Shown here piece after piece: positions 1 through 7,481 of a DNA stretch of 17,812 nucleotides. This stretch comes from CAZTJA01 sp964613745 (lineage in GTDB: Bacteria; Desulfobacterota; Desulfomonilia; Desulfomonilales; Desulfomonilaceae). The position numbers and the translations under genes were made by a program. The stretch is taken from positions 1 through 17,812 of the forward strand of contig CAZTJA010000063.1 of the NCBI GenBank assembly GCA_964613745.1. The letters run 5' to 3'. Within the stretch, counting starts at the first letter, position 1. Each line of letters opens with the position of its first letter. The notes under the pieces were generated by a model, which was not told the DNA's origin, did no database searches, and saw nothing but the letters and a program-made list of their open reading frames with translations.

Positions 1-37
1 CATCTAACTAAGATAGATCCGACATCTCGGAGGCAAG

Positions 38-388
38 ATGCTGGTAAAAGCAGTCCGGAATGTTTTTAGGGAGTTAATAATGAATCCGGCCGAGGACAAG
101 TGCTCAGGATGTCCGGCACTCGAGGATAAAGAGTGCCTGGCACGCAATATCGTGAAGCTTTCAAACTATAAGCCCGGTGAAAGGGGCACTATAGTTCAGG
201 TATGTGGTGAGCCCGAATTTAGATTGAGAATGATGGAAATGGGGTTTGTTAAGGGCACTGAAATACAGGTCATAAAGTATGCGCCTCTGAGTGATCCAAT
301 GGAATTTCTCATTAAAGGCTACCATGTAACATTAAGGAAGGAACAAGCTGCGGACATTTTGATGAAAGAGCCGGAAAAAGCGGCTTAG
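38..388 (+). CDS. feoA: FeoA family protein, ferrous iron transport accessory
   Basis: Small SH3-like cytosolic protein that works with FeoB in Fe(II) uptake. The core lies at about residues 40-112: the stretch with LSNYKPGERGTIV, then RLRMMEMGFVKGTEIQV and the closing ISKGYHVTLR-like segment (here LIKGYHVTLR) is typical of FeoA. Ahead of the core is a Cys cluster, CSGCPALEDKEC (residues 22-33), which most minimal FeoA proteins (about 75-85 residues) lack. Two starts are possible: ATG 38 has GGAGG only 4 nt upstream, while the in-frame ATG at 80 has AGGGAG at 6 nt and would give 102 residues; both keep the Cys cluster. The stop is 3 nt before feoB, so the two are clearly cotranscribed. Family assignment is firm; the exact start is not. 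Confidence 0.92.
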   Translation: MLVKAVRNVFRELIMNPAEDKCSGCPALEDKECLARNIVKLSNYKPGERGTIVQVCGEPEFRLRMMEMGFVKGTEIQVIKYAPLSDPMEFLIKGYHVTLRKEQAADILMKEPEKAA

Positions 389-391
389 TAT

Positions 392-2722
392 ATGCTGAAT
401 CTCATAACTCTCGCGCTCGCAGGCAATCCAAACGCAGGAAAAACCACTCTATTCAATGCCTTGACGGGCGCTCGGCAACATGTTGGAAATTGGCCGGGCG
501 TAACCGTAGAAAAAAAAGAAGGTTCTCTCAAGCATGGTAATCGCGAAATTAACGTCGTCGATTTGCCGGGAACCTATTCTCTCACGGCATATTCCTTAGA
601 AGAAATCATAGCACGCAGCTTTATTCTCGAATCATCTCCCGACGTTGTGGTGGACGTAGTAGATGCGTCCAACCTCGAACGTAATCTCTATTTATCGGTC
701 CAGCTCCTGGAAATGGGCGTTAAAGTCATAATGGCCCTCAATATGATTGATGTTGCCCAAGGGAGAAAAATTGATATCGATGTTAAGGCTCTTTCCGAAC
801 TGGTTGGAGTTACAATTGTTCCCACGAATGGAAAAAAGGGAATAGGAATCACCGAATTGTTGGATGCAGCAGTTTCTGAAGCGGAACGAAGTTCTCCGGT
901 CCTCGCTCGCATTCAATATGGTACCGAAGTCGAAGAAGAGATAGAGAAGATAGAGAAAAAGCTCATTTCCGACGGTATCGATTTTGGTCGACTTTCCAGC
1001 AGATGGCTTGCAGTGAAGCTTCTTGAAGGCGATCAGGAGATCACGAAAAAAATAGAAAATAGAAGCAATGTGCAAGCTCTTTTCAAACAGGTTGACGCTA
1101 GCCGAAAACATCTTACCGACATTTTTGACGATTCGCCTGAAATTATTTTGACGGATGCAAGATACGGGTTTATTTCGGGAGCCATGAAGCAATCCGTTCA
1201 TGTTGAAGTTACTGATCGCATCCATCTGAGCGAAACCATAGATAAAGTTTTAACCAACAGGCTGTTGGGACCGATCGTTTTGTTTGTGGTTTTGTATGCA
1301 GTGTATGTGTTCACTTTTTCCGGAAGCGAACCGCTCGTCAATTTGTTTGAAGATTTCTTCAAATGGCTGGGTAATGTAGTTGCCGACTTGATGCCCGATG
1401 GTCTTTTCAAATCACTCATCGTCAGCGGCATAATCCACGGTGTTGGCGGAGTCCTCGGCTTTACGCCTCTTATTGCGTTTATGTTTCTTGCCATAGCCAT
1501 TCTTGAAGATACAGGATACATGGCGAGAATAGCTTTCATGTTGGACCGTGTACTCAGGGGATTTGGATTGCACGGAGCATCCATGCTGGCTCTCATGGTA
1601 TCCGGAGGCTTGGCCGGGGGCTGTGCTGTTCCGGGAATTATGGCCACCCGCACAATGAAAGAACCGAAGGAGCGACTTGTAACAATTCTGGTGGCTCCTT
1701 TGATGAATTGCGGCGCCAAGTTGCCCGTGTATGCCCTCCTGATAGGGGCGTTCTTTTCGAGTTCGAAAGCCCAAATGATGTTTGTCTTGACCTTTATTTC
1801 CTGGGCCCTTGCGCTAACTGCAGCAAAAATAATCCGAGGAACGGTTTTGTCGGGACCTTCCGCTCCTTTTGTTCTGGAATTGCCGCCGTATCGTATGCCG
1901 ACATTGAAAGGTCTGTTGATCCATACCTGGGAACGGACCTGGATGTATGTAAAGAAAGCGGGAACCGTGATCTTGGCAGTGTCCGTATTATTGTGGGCCA
2001 TGATGACTTTTCCGGGCTTACCTGCTGAACAGGCGGCCTCATTTGAAGCTAGAGAGAAGCAGTTAAGAACACGTTTTCTGTCTAATCCGATTGTTTCCGA
2101 GACTTTTGCGTCAGAGCAGGATTTGAGCATTTTCCAAGAGTTAGAAAGGAAACCTGATGTCTCGGCTAACAAGGAACCTGTGCCCGACCGCTTCGCAGCC
2201 TTACTGGCACATTTGAAGAAGCCGGCCGCCGGAACCAATACGGAATTGGTATTGCTGTACAAGTCCTTTCAAGAAGAAAATGACTCGATACAAAAGGAAA
2301 TGCAGCAGACCAAGCTTATGAACACCATAGGCGGCCGGATTGGTATTGCCCTCGAAACCGTTATGCGACCCCTCGGATTTGATTGGAGAACCAACGTCGC
2401 TCTTGTGGGAGGATTTGCGGCCAAAGAAGTAGTAGTTGCAACGCTTGGCACCGCATATAGTTTAGGAGAGGTAAATCCGGACGAATCCGCCACTCTGGAA
2501 AGCCGTTTACAGAATGAACCGGGATGGAATCCTCTGCTGGCTTTCACTTTGATCATCTTTGTAATGCTCTATAATCCTTGTTTTACTACGTTGGTCGTTA
2601 TTCGGAAAGAATCGGGGAGTTGGCGCTGGACTATCTTTGCAATGGTATATACGACTTTATTGGCCTATGTAGTGGCCTTGTTAGTCAAAACCGGAGGTAC
2701 TATTCTGAGAATAGGAATTTGA
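392..2722 (+). CDS. feoB: FeoB, Fe(II) transporter with GTPase domain
   Basis: Inner-membrane Fe(II) importer of 776 residues, the usual size. The N-terminal G domain shows G1 GNPNAGKT (11-18), the G2 Thr in WPGVTVE (38), G3 DLPG (57-60) and G4 NMID (117-120), followed by the helical linker (about 170-275). The membrane part has the two Gate regions: GFTPLIAFMFLAIAILEDTGYMAR (356-379, shown in part), SGGLAGGCAVPGIMATRT with the conserved Cys at 411, and APLMNCGAKLPVY with Cys 440. The C-terminal signatures FAAKEVVVATLGTAY (675-689) and YNPCFTT (728-734) are present. A hydrophilic segment of about 100 residues (about 543-645) separates two membrane helices. The start follows feoA by 3 nt and gives the expected N-terminus two or three residues into the first beta strand. 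Several long reading frames on the opposite strand of this gene are not genes. Confidence 0.97.
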   Translation: MLNLITLALAGNPNAGKTTLFNALTGARQHVGNWPGVTVEKKEGSLKHGNREINVVDLPGTYSLTAYSLEEIIARSFILESSPDVVVDVVDASNLERNLYLSVQLLEMGVKVIMALNMIDVAQGRKIDIDVKALSELVGVTIVPTNGKKGIGITELLDAAVSEAERSSPVLARIQYGTEVEEEIEKIEKKLISDGIDFGRLSSRWLAVKLLEGDQEITKKIENRSNVQALFKQVDASRKHLTDIFDDSPEIILTDARYGFISGAMKQSVHVEVTDRIHLSETIDKVLTNRLLGPIVLFVVLYAVYVFTFSGSEPLVNLFEDFFKWLGNVVADLMPDGLFKSLIVSGIIHGVGGVLGFTPLIAFMFLAIAILEDTGYMARIAFMLDRVLRGFGLHGASMLALMVSGGLAGGCAVPGIMATRTMKEPKERLVTILVAPLMNCGAKLPVYALLIGAFFSSSKAQMMFVLTFISWALALTAAKIIRGTVLSGPSAPFVLELPPYRMPTLKGLLIHTWERTWMYVKKAGTVILAVSVLLWAMMTFPGLPAEQAASFEAREKQLRTRFLSNPIVSETFASEQDLSIFQELERKPDVSANKEPVPDRFAALLAHLKKPAAGTNTELVLLYKSFQEENDSIQKEMQQTKLMNTIGGRIGIALETVMRPLGFDWRTNVALVGGFAAKEVVVATLGTAYSLGEVNPDESATLESRLQNEPGWNPLLAFTLIIFVMLYNPCFTTLVVIRKESGSWRWTIFAMVYTTLLAYVVALLVKTGGTILRIGI

Positions 2723-2735
2723 ATTGAGGTCTGAA

Positions 2736-2912
2736 ATGTGGCAGGAAATATTAGTAGGCTTAGCTATAATTAGTGCGCTAATATTCGTGATCCGAAGGTT
2801 TTCCGGTAAATTAAAGAATAAGGAAAGTGCATGCTCCTGCGATTGTTCCAGGTGCTCGTATTCAAATGAACCACACGATTGTGATTCCTTGCCGGTGGAA
2901 AGCAAGAAATAA
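2736..2912 (+). CDS. FeoB-associated Cys-rich membrane protein
   Basis: Protein of 58 residues with one N-terminal membrane helix (about residues 5-20, GLAIISALIFVI inside) and a basic stretch after it, then a Cys-rich tail with Cys at 33, 35, 37, 40 and 49. This layout and its place directly behind feoB match the FeoB-associated Cys-rich membrane protein family, thought to help iron delivery or FeoB function; its biochemical role is not established. I chose ATG 2736 because GAGG lies 6 nt upstream; a TTG at 2724 in frame would add four residues but has no ribosome binding site. The gene begins 13 nt after the feoB stop, so it belongs to the same operon. Confidence 0.8.
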   Translation: MWQEILVGLAIISALIFVIRRFSGKLKNKESACSCDCSRCSYSNEPHDCDSLPVESKK

Positions 2913-2963
2913 CGAGAGCGAATCAGGTCGGAATACATCACACCGGTAAAAAAGAGATTGAAC

Positions 2964-3467
2964 ATGAATCTGTTGAAGTGCTCTTTCGTGTTTCGGGTAA
3001 TTCCAATAGTTTTTGTTCTAATCTTCCTCATTCCCCATTCCAGTCTCGCAAATGCCGAAACTTCTTTAGGGCAAGTTCTCTACGTACCTGTTTACTCGAA
3101 CGTATATAGCGGTCCTCAAAATCGGCCCGTCAATCTCACGGCTGTAGTGAGCATTAGAAACGTCGATCCTGAATCGGATATTGAGGTTCATCGTGTCGAC
3201 TATTACGACACTGAAGGCAAATTTATCAAAAGCTACATACACCAAAAAATCAATTTGAAAGCTTTTTCCGTGCATGAGTTTATCGTTGACGAATCGGACA
3301 CGAGCGGTGGTTCAGGAGCCAAATTTATTATCGAATGGCGAGTAAAAGGTGATAGACCCGTCAACACTCCCATAGTTGAAGCCATAATGCTGACCACACG
3401 ATCCGGTCTTGGTGTTTCGTTCGTAACAAGGGGAAAAGAGATTACGCACGCACCCAAGAGGAAGTAA
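2964..3467 (+). CDS. Exported DUF3124 family protein
   Basis: Protein of 167 residues with a Sec signal peptide: a hydrophobic run at about 9-24 and a likely cut after ANA (residue 31). The mature part is a beta-rich domain containing LYVPVYSNVYSG, VVSIRNVD, VDYYDTEGK, FIVDESDTSGGSGAKFIIEW and PIVEAIML, which I recognise as DUF3124, a periplasmic family of unknown function found in proteobacteria and cyanobacteria. The start is ATG 2964 with AAGAGA 6 nt upstream; an in-frame TTG at 2958 overlaps that site and is less likely. It follows the Cys-rich gene by 51 nt, so it could be the last gene of the feo operon, but a link to iron is inference from position only. Confidence 0.8.
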   Translation: MNLLKCSFVFRVIPIVFVLIFLIPHSSLANAETSLGQVLYVPVYSNVYSGPQNRPVNLTAVVSIRNVDPESDIEVHRVDYYDTEGKFIKSYIHQKINLKAFSVHEFIVDESDTSGGSGAKFIIEWRVKGDRPVNTPIVEAIMLTTRSGLGVSFVTRGKEITHAPKRK

Positions 3468-3538
3468 ATTTTTCCAGCTCTTAACGATATTTTATTGGCC
3501 AACGATGGACTTTCATTGTCCCGACTTTGAATTCCGTG

Positions 3539-5164
3539 TCAATTGATACTTCCCGTGATTAGTCCAAAGAATTCCTTCTCAGAGATTAACTCCAATGATG
3601 ACCGATCGTCCGTCAGAACGGTCTTACGTGGATCGAAGCTGAATTGTCGAAATAAACTCTTTTGCCCATCCTCGAAGCCTGTAACATCTCGCATTCCTTC
3701 AAATATTTTGGACCAATCCGGATCGCTGGTTCGAAACACCTGATTTTCGATCTCAGGTTGGAGCAAGTTCAAATCTTCCCGCGAACCAATGAGAAACCTG
3801 CTGGTGAAAATAGATTCGCCCTCCGGTGAATAGTACTGAGCAAAGTAAACAAATGGGATTGCGACTGAGGCAGTATTTGCAATTGCATTAAAGACCTGCA
3901 TTTTGCCTCTGGTACCTATATTCATCCCCAATATGCCCCGTGAATCCAAATGGTTCATCACTGATTTGAAAAACTCTGCAGTGGCCATGTGAACGGGAAT
4001 ATGGGGCGGCCGAAAAGTATCAACAATAATGACGTCATATTTCCTCGTTGAGCTTTCAAGAAACAAACGCCCATCACTTATATGTGTATTCAGGTTTTTT
4101 ATTTTTGAATATGGGAAGAAAGGTTTTGCCGTCTCGATCATGCCGGCATCGATTTCAACGCCGTCAAATTCTGCATCAGGATAAAAGTTTGAAATTACAT
4201 AAGGAGCAACGGCTCCGCCCAATCCAATAATGAGAATCTTTTCCGGTTTTCTCCCATTTTGGACTTCAAAGATTCTGGGGATCACGGCAAAGAAATCTTG
4301 CCACGAACTCGTAAAATTAAGCCCATCCGTCCACATTGACTGTAATCCCAGTCCTGCATCGGTAATCATAAATACGGTGTTGTTGACCTTGGAGGAGTCT
4401 TTCGCAGTATTTGCCGCTCTGTAAATGCTTACCTGCTCATATTGCGTTTCTTTCTTAGCGAGGAGGTTTGGATTTTCTTGATCATTAAAGCCCAATCCAA
4501 GAGCGACGGTTATTATAATCAGAGCTGAAATAATGAAGTAATTTCGACTGTTTTTGATGCCGGGCAGCACGGAAATTAAGAGAATTCCCCCAAAAAAAAG
4601 AAAGGTCAGCTTTACCCCTACAAGTGGAATGAGCACCAGTACGGGTAGGAAAGTTCCCAAGATGGAACCTAGTGTCGAAACGGCAAACACTCTTCCGGAA
4701 GCTTTACCGGTTTCCGAAGACCCGTAGAGTTTGATCACGTACGGTGATGTCATTCCCAAGATGATCAAAGGCGCGGAAACAAGTATCCCACAGATGATCA
4801 AAGCTAAAACTACGGCATTTGATGAATCGGAGCCGATATGGGCAAATCGGCTCAGAGAAACGGCCATAACAGGTTTGCTAAAATAAGGCAGAAAAATAAG
4901 GTACGCCGAGGCACAGAAAAGAGCTTTCGCCGGCCAATCAAGGTTTGGTTTTTTTTCGGATAAGATGCCTCCCAGATAGTATCCGGCTGTTAAAGCCATC
5001 ATCGTGCTTCCGATTATGGTAGTCCAAATTAACAACGAAGTTCCGAAAAAAGGAGCCATCAATCGTCCTGAGGCAATTTCTGCGCCCATGATTGTGCTGC
5101 CTGAGATGAAGGCGATGAATAAAAGGTAACGCCGTGAAGACTCGAATTTGGAAATAGTTGTCAT
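3539..5164 (-). CDS. Membrane protein fused to spermidine-synthase-like methyltransferase-fold domain
   Basis: Protein of 541 residues. Residues 1-225 hold about seven membrane helices of the type seen in fused MFS/spermidine synthase proteins (for example MGAEIASGRLMAPFFGTSLLIW at 26-47, in part). Residues 235-541 form a spermidine-synthase-like Rossmann domain: QYEQVSIY (241-248), the AdoMet/decarboxylated-AdoMet loop LIIGLGGAVA (311-320), the acidic strand end GVEID (335-339), SDGR (363-366) and VIIVDTFRPPHIP (378-390). Asp 382 matches the catalytic Asp, but the usual second Asp of the D-x-x-D motif is Arg here and the GGGDGG loop is changed, so aminopropyl transfer to putrescine is doubtful. 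The start ATG 5164 puts the first helix at the right place. It is transcribed away from the TerC-like gene and no polyamine gene is nearby. Substrate unknown. Confidence 0.85.
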   Translation of the reverse strand: MTTISKFESSRRYLLFIAFISGSTIMGAEIASGRLMAPFFGTSLLIWTTIIGSTMMALTAGYYLGGILSEKKPNLDWPAKALFCASAYLIFLPYFSKPVMAVSLSRFAHIGSDSSNAVVLALIICGILVSAPLIILGMTSPYVIKLYGSSETGKASGRVFAVSTLGSILGTFLPVLVLIPLVGVKLTFLFFGGILLISVLPGIKNSRNYFIISALIIITVALGLGFNDQENPNLLAKKETQYEQVSIYRAANTAKDSSKVNNTVFMITDAGLGLQSMWTDGLNFTSSWQDFFAVIPRIFEVQNGRKPEKILIIGLGGAVAPYVISNFYPDAEFDGVEIDAGMIETAKPFFPYSKIKNLNTHISDGRLFLESSTRKYDVIIVDTFRPPHIPVHMATAEFFKSVMNHLDSRGILGMNIGTRGKMQVFNAIANTASVAIPFVYFAQYYSPEGESIFTSRFLIGSREDLNLLQPEIENQVFRTSDPDWSKIFEGMRDVTGFEDGQKSLFRQFSFDPRKTVLTDDRSSLELISEKEFFGLITGSIN

Positions 5165-5283
5165 TCGGGGCCGGTCCTAACGTGTTTGGTTGTCAGCAAA
5201 TTAGCTATTCAAGTCACTTCAGGTTAGTTCGTAAACAATTGCTGCAATGAAGTAACCCGCTATGTTCCCATCCAAAAACCGGA

Positions 5284-5312
5284 TTGACTGAGATATTTTG
5301 CCCATGTATGCT
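5284..5312 (+). promoter_or_regulatory. Candidate sigma-70 promoter for the TerC-like gene
   Basis: TTGACT (5284-5289) and TATGCT (5307-5312) are 17 nt apart, matching 5 of 6 and 4 of 6 consensus bases. Transcription would start near 5319 and leave a leader of about 90 nt before the TerC-like gene. YjbE-type genes often carry a Mn-sensing yybP-ykoY riboswitch in the leader, but its conserved GGGGAGUAG loop is not visible here. The rest of the 247-nt divergent gap (5165-5411) shows only an ATTGC-T-GCAAT palindrome at 5238-5248. Confidence 0.45.
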
Positions 5313-5411
5313 CGATTTTGAAATGCTCAGGTCTTGTGAAACAGAGACAGGTTACCACACGGGCGGCTTGGGTGTTCCATTCAATTCGTCATGTAGACAT
5401 GGAATGTGGGT

Positions 5412-6089
5412 ATGGAAATTTTCGATTGGACCTTCTTTTCCGGTCTGGTCAGCGTCATCATAATTAATATCATCCTATCCGGAGACAATGCCGTTGTGAT
5501 TGCAATGGCTGTAAGATCTCTGCCCAGGTATCAACGACGCAAAGCTATATGGATGGGCGCGGGTGCTGCAGTAGTCTTGAGGATCATTCTCACTTTTTTC
5601 GTAGCACGGCTTTTAGAAGTTCCTTTTCTCAAGTTAGTGGGTGGCGCACTCATCATATGGCTCGCAATCAAAATTTTTGTGGATTCCAACCCGGAAAAGG
5701 ATCCTGAGAGTGCAGCAAAAGGCATCGGTCAGGCTCTGAAAGTTATCCTCATTGCCGATATTACAATGTCACTCGATAATATGTTGGGCGTTGCCGCAGC
5801 GTCTAAAGGGAACTTGTTCCTGCTCCTTTTTGGGCTTGGGACCAGCATACCGATAATGATATTCACGAGTAATCTGCTCAGCGCATTAATGGACAAGTAC
5901 CCGATAATTATATACGTGGGAGCTGCAGTTTTGGGGAAAGTCGGCGGTGAAATGATGATGACTGATCCGCTTGTTACGAAGTTCGTATCTCCGGGAGAAG
6001 CTTCCATAATTGCCGCCGAAGTGTTCAGCGCGGTGGGAGTTATGGTGGTTGGAAGATTGTGGGTGACCTCCAGGCAGAAAAAGACTTGA
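5412..6089 (+). CDS. TerC family integral membrane protein, YjbE type (putative metal exporter)
   Basis: Protein of 225 residues with about seven membrane helices. The two family signatures are present in repeated halves: SGDNAVV (23-29) in the first helix and SLDNMLGV (120-127) in the fourth; their Asp residues (25 and 122) are the likely metal ligands. The segment GTSIPIMIFTSNLLSALMDKYP (143-164, in part) and the length point to the YjbE branch of TerC proteins, linked to Mn(II) efflux in several bacteria; the substrate here is inferred. Start: ATG 5412 has GGA about 8 nt upstream; an in-frame GTG at 5406 would add two residues. The next gene begins 25 nt after the stop on the same strand, so the two are probably cotranscribed. 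Confidence 0.88.
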   Translation: MEIFDWTFFSGLVSVIIINIILSGDNAVVIAMAVRSLPRYQRRKAIWMGAGAAVVLRIILTFFVARLLEVPFLKLVGGALIIWLAIKIFVDSNPEKDPESAAKGIGQALKVILIADITMSLDNMLGVAAASKGNLFLLLFGLGTSIPIMIFTSNLLSALMDKYPIIIYVGAAVLGKVGGEMMMTDPLVTKFVSPGEASIIAAEVFSAVGVMVVGRLWVTSRQKKT

Positions 6090-6114
6090 TGCTAAGTCCA
6101 CGTGAGTAGTACGA

Positions 6115-6927
6115 ATGGCCATTCTGACTATTTCAAGGCAATTGGGGAGCGGCAGCGGCGATATGCGCCATTGTATTGCCGAAACATTAGGATATTCCTA
6201 TGTTGATAGACACGTAATATTCAATGAAATTCGCAACATAAATGAGAATTTATCAAACTGGGCCAAAGAATTTGATCAGAGCACGCCAAGCCTTTGGGAG
6301 AAACACGATTGGTCCTTCAGAAGATTTACCGTTCTCTTGAAGAGGATTTTACTGAATCATGCAGTCAAAGATAATGTCGTGCTTACGGGTCGAGGGAGTA
6401 ATTTCTTACTTGCAGGCATTTCGCACGCGCATAGAATCCGGCTGGTAGCGCCAATGGAAGCAAGGGTCGCCCGACTGGTCAGGAGAGAACCAATAAATCA
6501 GGACAGTGCCCGCAAACTTATATCGAAAGTGGATCGCGAAAGAGCGGGGTTCATTAGAGCGGTTTACAACAAAGATGTATCCGATCCTGCTTATTACGAT
6601 GAAATTTTTGATACGAGCATTATACCGATTGACGCGGTTTGCACGTCGGTAATGGACACCTTGAGGTCTAAACAGACAAAAAAGACGGTGGAATCACAGC
6701 GAACACTCGAAATGCGTACAGCGGCGGCGGATCTCGAAGCTGAGATAGTACTTGATCCCACACTTAATCTTCGTGTGCTGAAAGTAATGTGCTTGGAAGT
6801 GCCGGAAAGGAAGATTATTGTTGAGGGGATTGTTCGTACCGTAAATCAGCACGAACAAATCCAAATGCTAGCCCGAAATATCAGCAAAGATCACAAGGTC
6901 GAACTTTCATTATCTTTTCGTAAATAA
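6115..6927 (+). CDS. Cytidylate-kinase-like protein with C-terminal BON-like segment
   Basis: Protein of 270 residues. Residues 1-185 match the cytidylate-kinase-like family: ILTISRQLGSGSGDM (3-17) is the nucleotide-binding loop in this family's variant form without the Walker Lys, followed by IAETLGYSYVDR (21-32), NVVLTGRGSNFLL (87-99) for strand and Arg-Gly turn, RIRLVAPMEARVARLVRRE (107-125) and the late YNKDVSDPAYYDEIFDT (151-167). The real phosphate acceptor of these proteins is not known. Residues 205-268 (LEAEIVLDPTLNLRVLKV, then IIVEGIVRTVNQHEQIQMLA and VELSLSF) follow the alpha-beta-beta-alpha-beta pattern of a BON domain; this is my reading and is uncertain. The start ATG 6115 places the first beta strand at once, as in relatives. 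Likely in one transcript with the TerC-like gene. Confidence 0.82.
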   Translation: MAILTISRQLGSGSGDMRHCIAETLGYSYVDRHVIFNEIRNINENLSNWAKEFDQSTPSLWEKHDWSFRRFTVLLKRILLNHAVKDNVVLTGRGSNFLLAGISHAHRIRLVAPMEARVARLVRREPINQDSARKLISKVDRERAGFIRAVYNKDVSDPAYYDEIFDTSIIPIDAVCTSVMDTLRSKQTKKTVESQRTLEMRTAAADLEAEIVLDPTLNLRVLKVMCLEVPERKIIVEGIVRTVNQHEQIQMLARNISKDHKVELSLSFRK

Positions 6928-6936
6928 AACGATGAA

Positions 6937-7019
6937 CACCGGGCCTTATTCATTTCCGTCACATCCTTATAGCAAGTTTCAGGAACGAAGTACCCGGTGA
7001 GCAGCCGTCTGGGGGACGG
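6937..7019. repeat. Two inverted repeats in the gap between convergent genes
   Basis: The 116-nt gap between the kinase-like gene and the convergent Gly-rich gene holds CACCGGG (6937-6943) matched by CCCGGTG (6993-6999), 49 nt apart, and a short hairpin CCGTC-TGGGG-GACGG (7005-7019). Neither is followed by a T run on either strand, so they are at best weak, possibly Rho-assisted, termination signals. Confidence 0.35.
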
Positions 7020-7043
7020 TGATCTATTCTCTTCTGAGTGGAA

Positions 7044-7355
7044 TTAGAATCCTATTCCGATTCCACCGTATGTTCTTCCGCCGCGACCCCAACCAAATCC
7101 GCCATAAACCGACCCTGCTCCTAGGCCAAATCCTGAACCGTAATAAGGTCTTCCGTATCCGTAGTTACCCCAGCCGCCATAATATCCGGCATTACCATAG
7201 CCCCAACCTGATCCCCAGCTGCCGCAGCCTCCGCCGCATCCTCCGGAAAAAGGCACCCATATGGGTCCCATGACGGCTTCGGAATGGTCGGGAACCATCA
7301 GTAAAGGAGCACCAAGAAGCATTAGAAAAATTCCAATTACCAGTAATTTTTTCAT
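7044..7355 (-). CDS. Exported Gly/Tyr-rich small protein, function unknown
   Basis: Protein of 103 residues that I cannot assign to a named family. It opens with a signal peptide (MKKLLVIGIFLMLLGAPLL, likely cut near SEA at 25-27). The mature part is low complexity: from residue 38 to the end nearly every second residue is Gly, mixed with Tyr, Trp, Phe and a few Arg, plus one CGGGC at 40-44. Such chains are typical of flexible or surface-associated exported proteins. The start is ATG 7355 with GGAGG 7 nt upstream on the minus strand; an adjacent in-frame TTG at 7358 is less well placed. It is divergent from the methyltransferase gene and convergent with the kinase-like gene, so it is probably a single-gene transcript. 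Confidence 0.75.
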   Translation of the reverse strand: MKKLLVIGIFLMLLGAPLLMVPDHSEAVMGPIWVPFSGGCGGGCGSWGSGWGYGNAGYYGGWGNYGYGRPYYGSGFGLGAGSVYGGFGWGRGGRTYGGIGIGF

Positions 7356-7372
7356 CAATTATCCTCCCCTCA

Positions 7373-7425
7373 AAGTTTGTCATTTTTTAATTTAGGTTAT
7401 ACTCCGTATCATTCGCGACAAACTT
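7373..7425. promoter_or_regulatory. Inverted repeat framing a candidate promoter in a divergent intergenic region
   Basis: AAGTTTGTC (7373-7381) and GACAAACTT (7417-7425) form a perfect 9-bp inverted repeat with 35 nt between. On the plus strand TTGTCA (7377-7382), overlapping the left arm, and TATACT (7398-7403) each match the sigma-70 consensus in 5 of 6 bases with a short 15-nt spacer, aimed at the methyltransferase gene. The right arm would lie just after the start of transcription. On the minus strand the mirror arm also supplies TTGTC. The arrangement resembles a pair of operator half-sites; no binding protein is known. Confidence 0.4.
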
Positions 7426-7481
7426 CTGCTTCTACAGACATCTGTTGTTCACAGTTGTTTCAACAGGGTGATTCGATTCGA

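Noticed and set aside
1198..2262. Long open frame of 354 codons on the minus strand inside feoB
   Set aside because: It is fully covered by feoB, whose protein matches its family end to end; the translation has no recognisable domain and no ribosome binding site.
3468..3538. Terminator between the convergent DUF3124 and spermidine-synthase-like genes
   Set aside because: No stem of useful length with a T run is visible on either strand in these 71 nt.
5313..5411. yybP-ykoY Mn riboswitch in the leader of the TerC/YjbE-type gene
   Set aside because: The expected conserved GGGGAGUAG loop and matching partner loop are not present; only a loosely similar GAGAC occurs.
7019..7273. Plus-strand open frame of 84 codons opposite the Gly-rich protein
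   Set aside because: It mirrors the repetitive Gly codons of the minus-strand gene, has an Arg/Pro-rich translation without similarity, and lacks a ribosome binding site.
7377..7481. Upstream extension of the methyltransferase from TTG 7377
   Set aside because: No ribosome binding site, it overlaps the inverted repeat and promoter-like elements, and the added residues show no conserved features; motif X begins right after ATG 7482.
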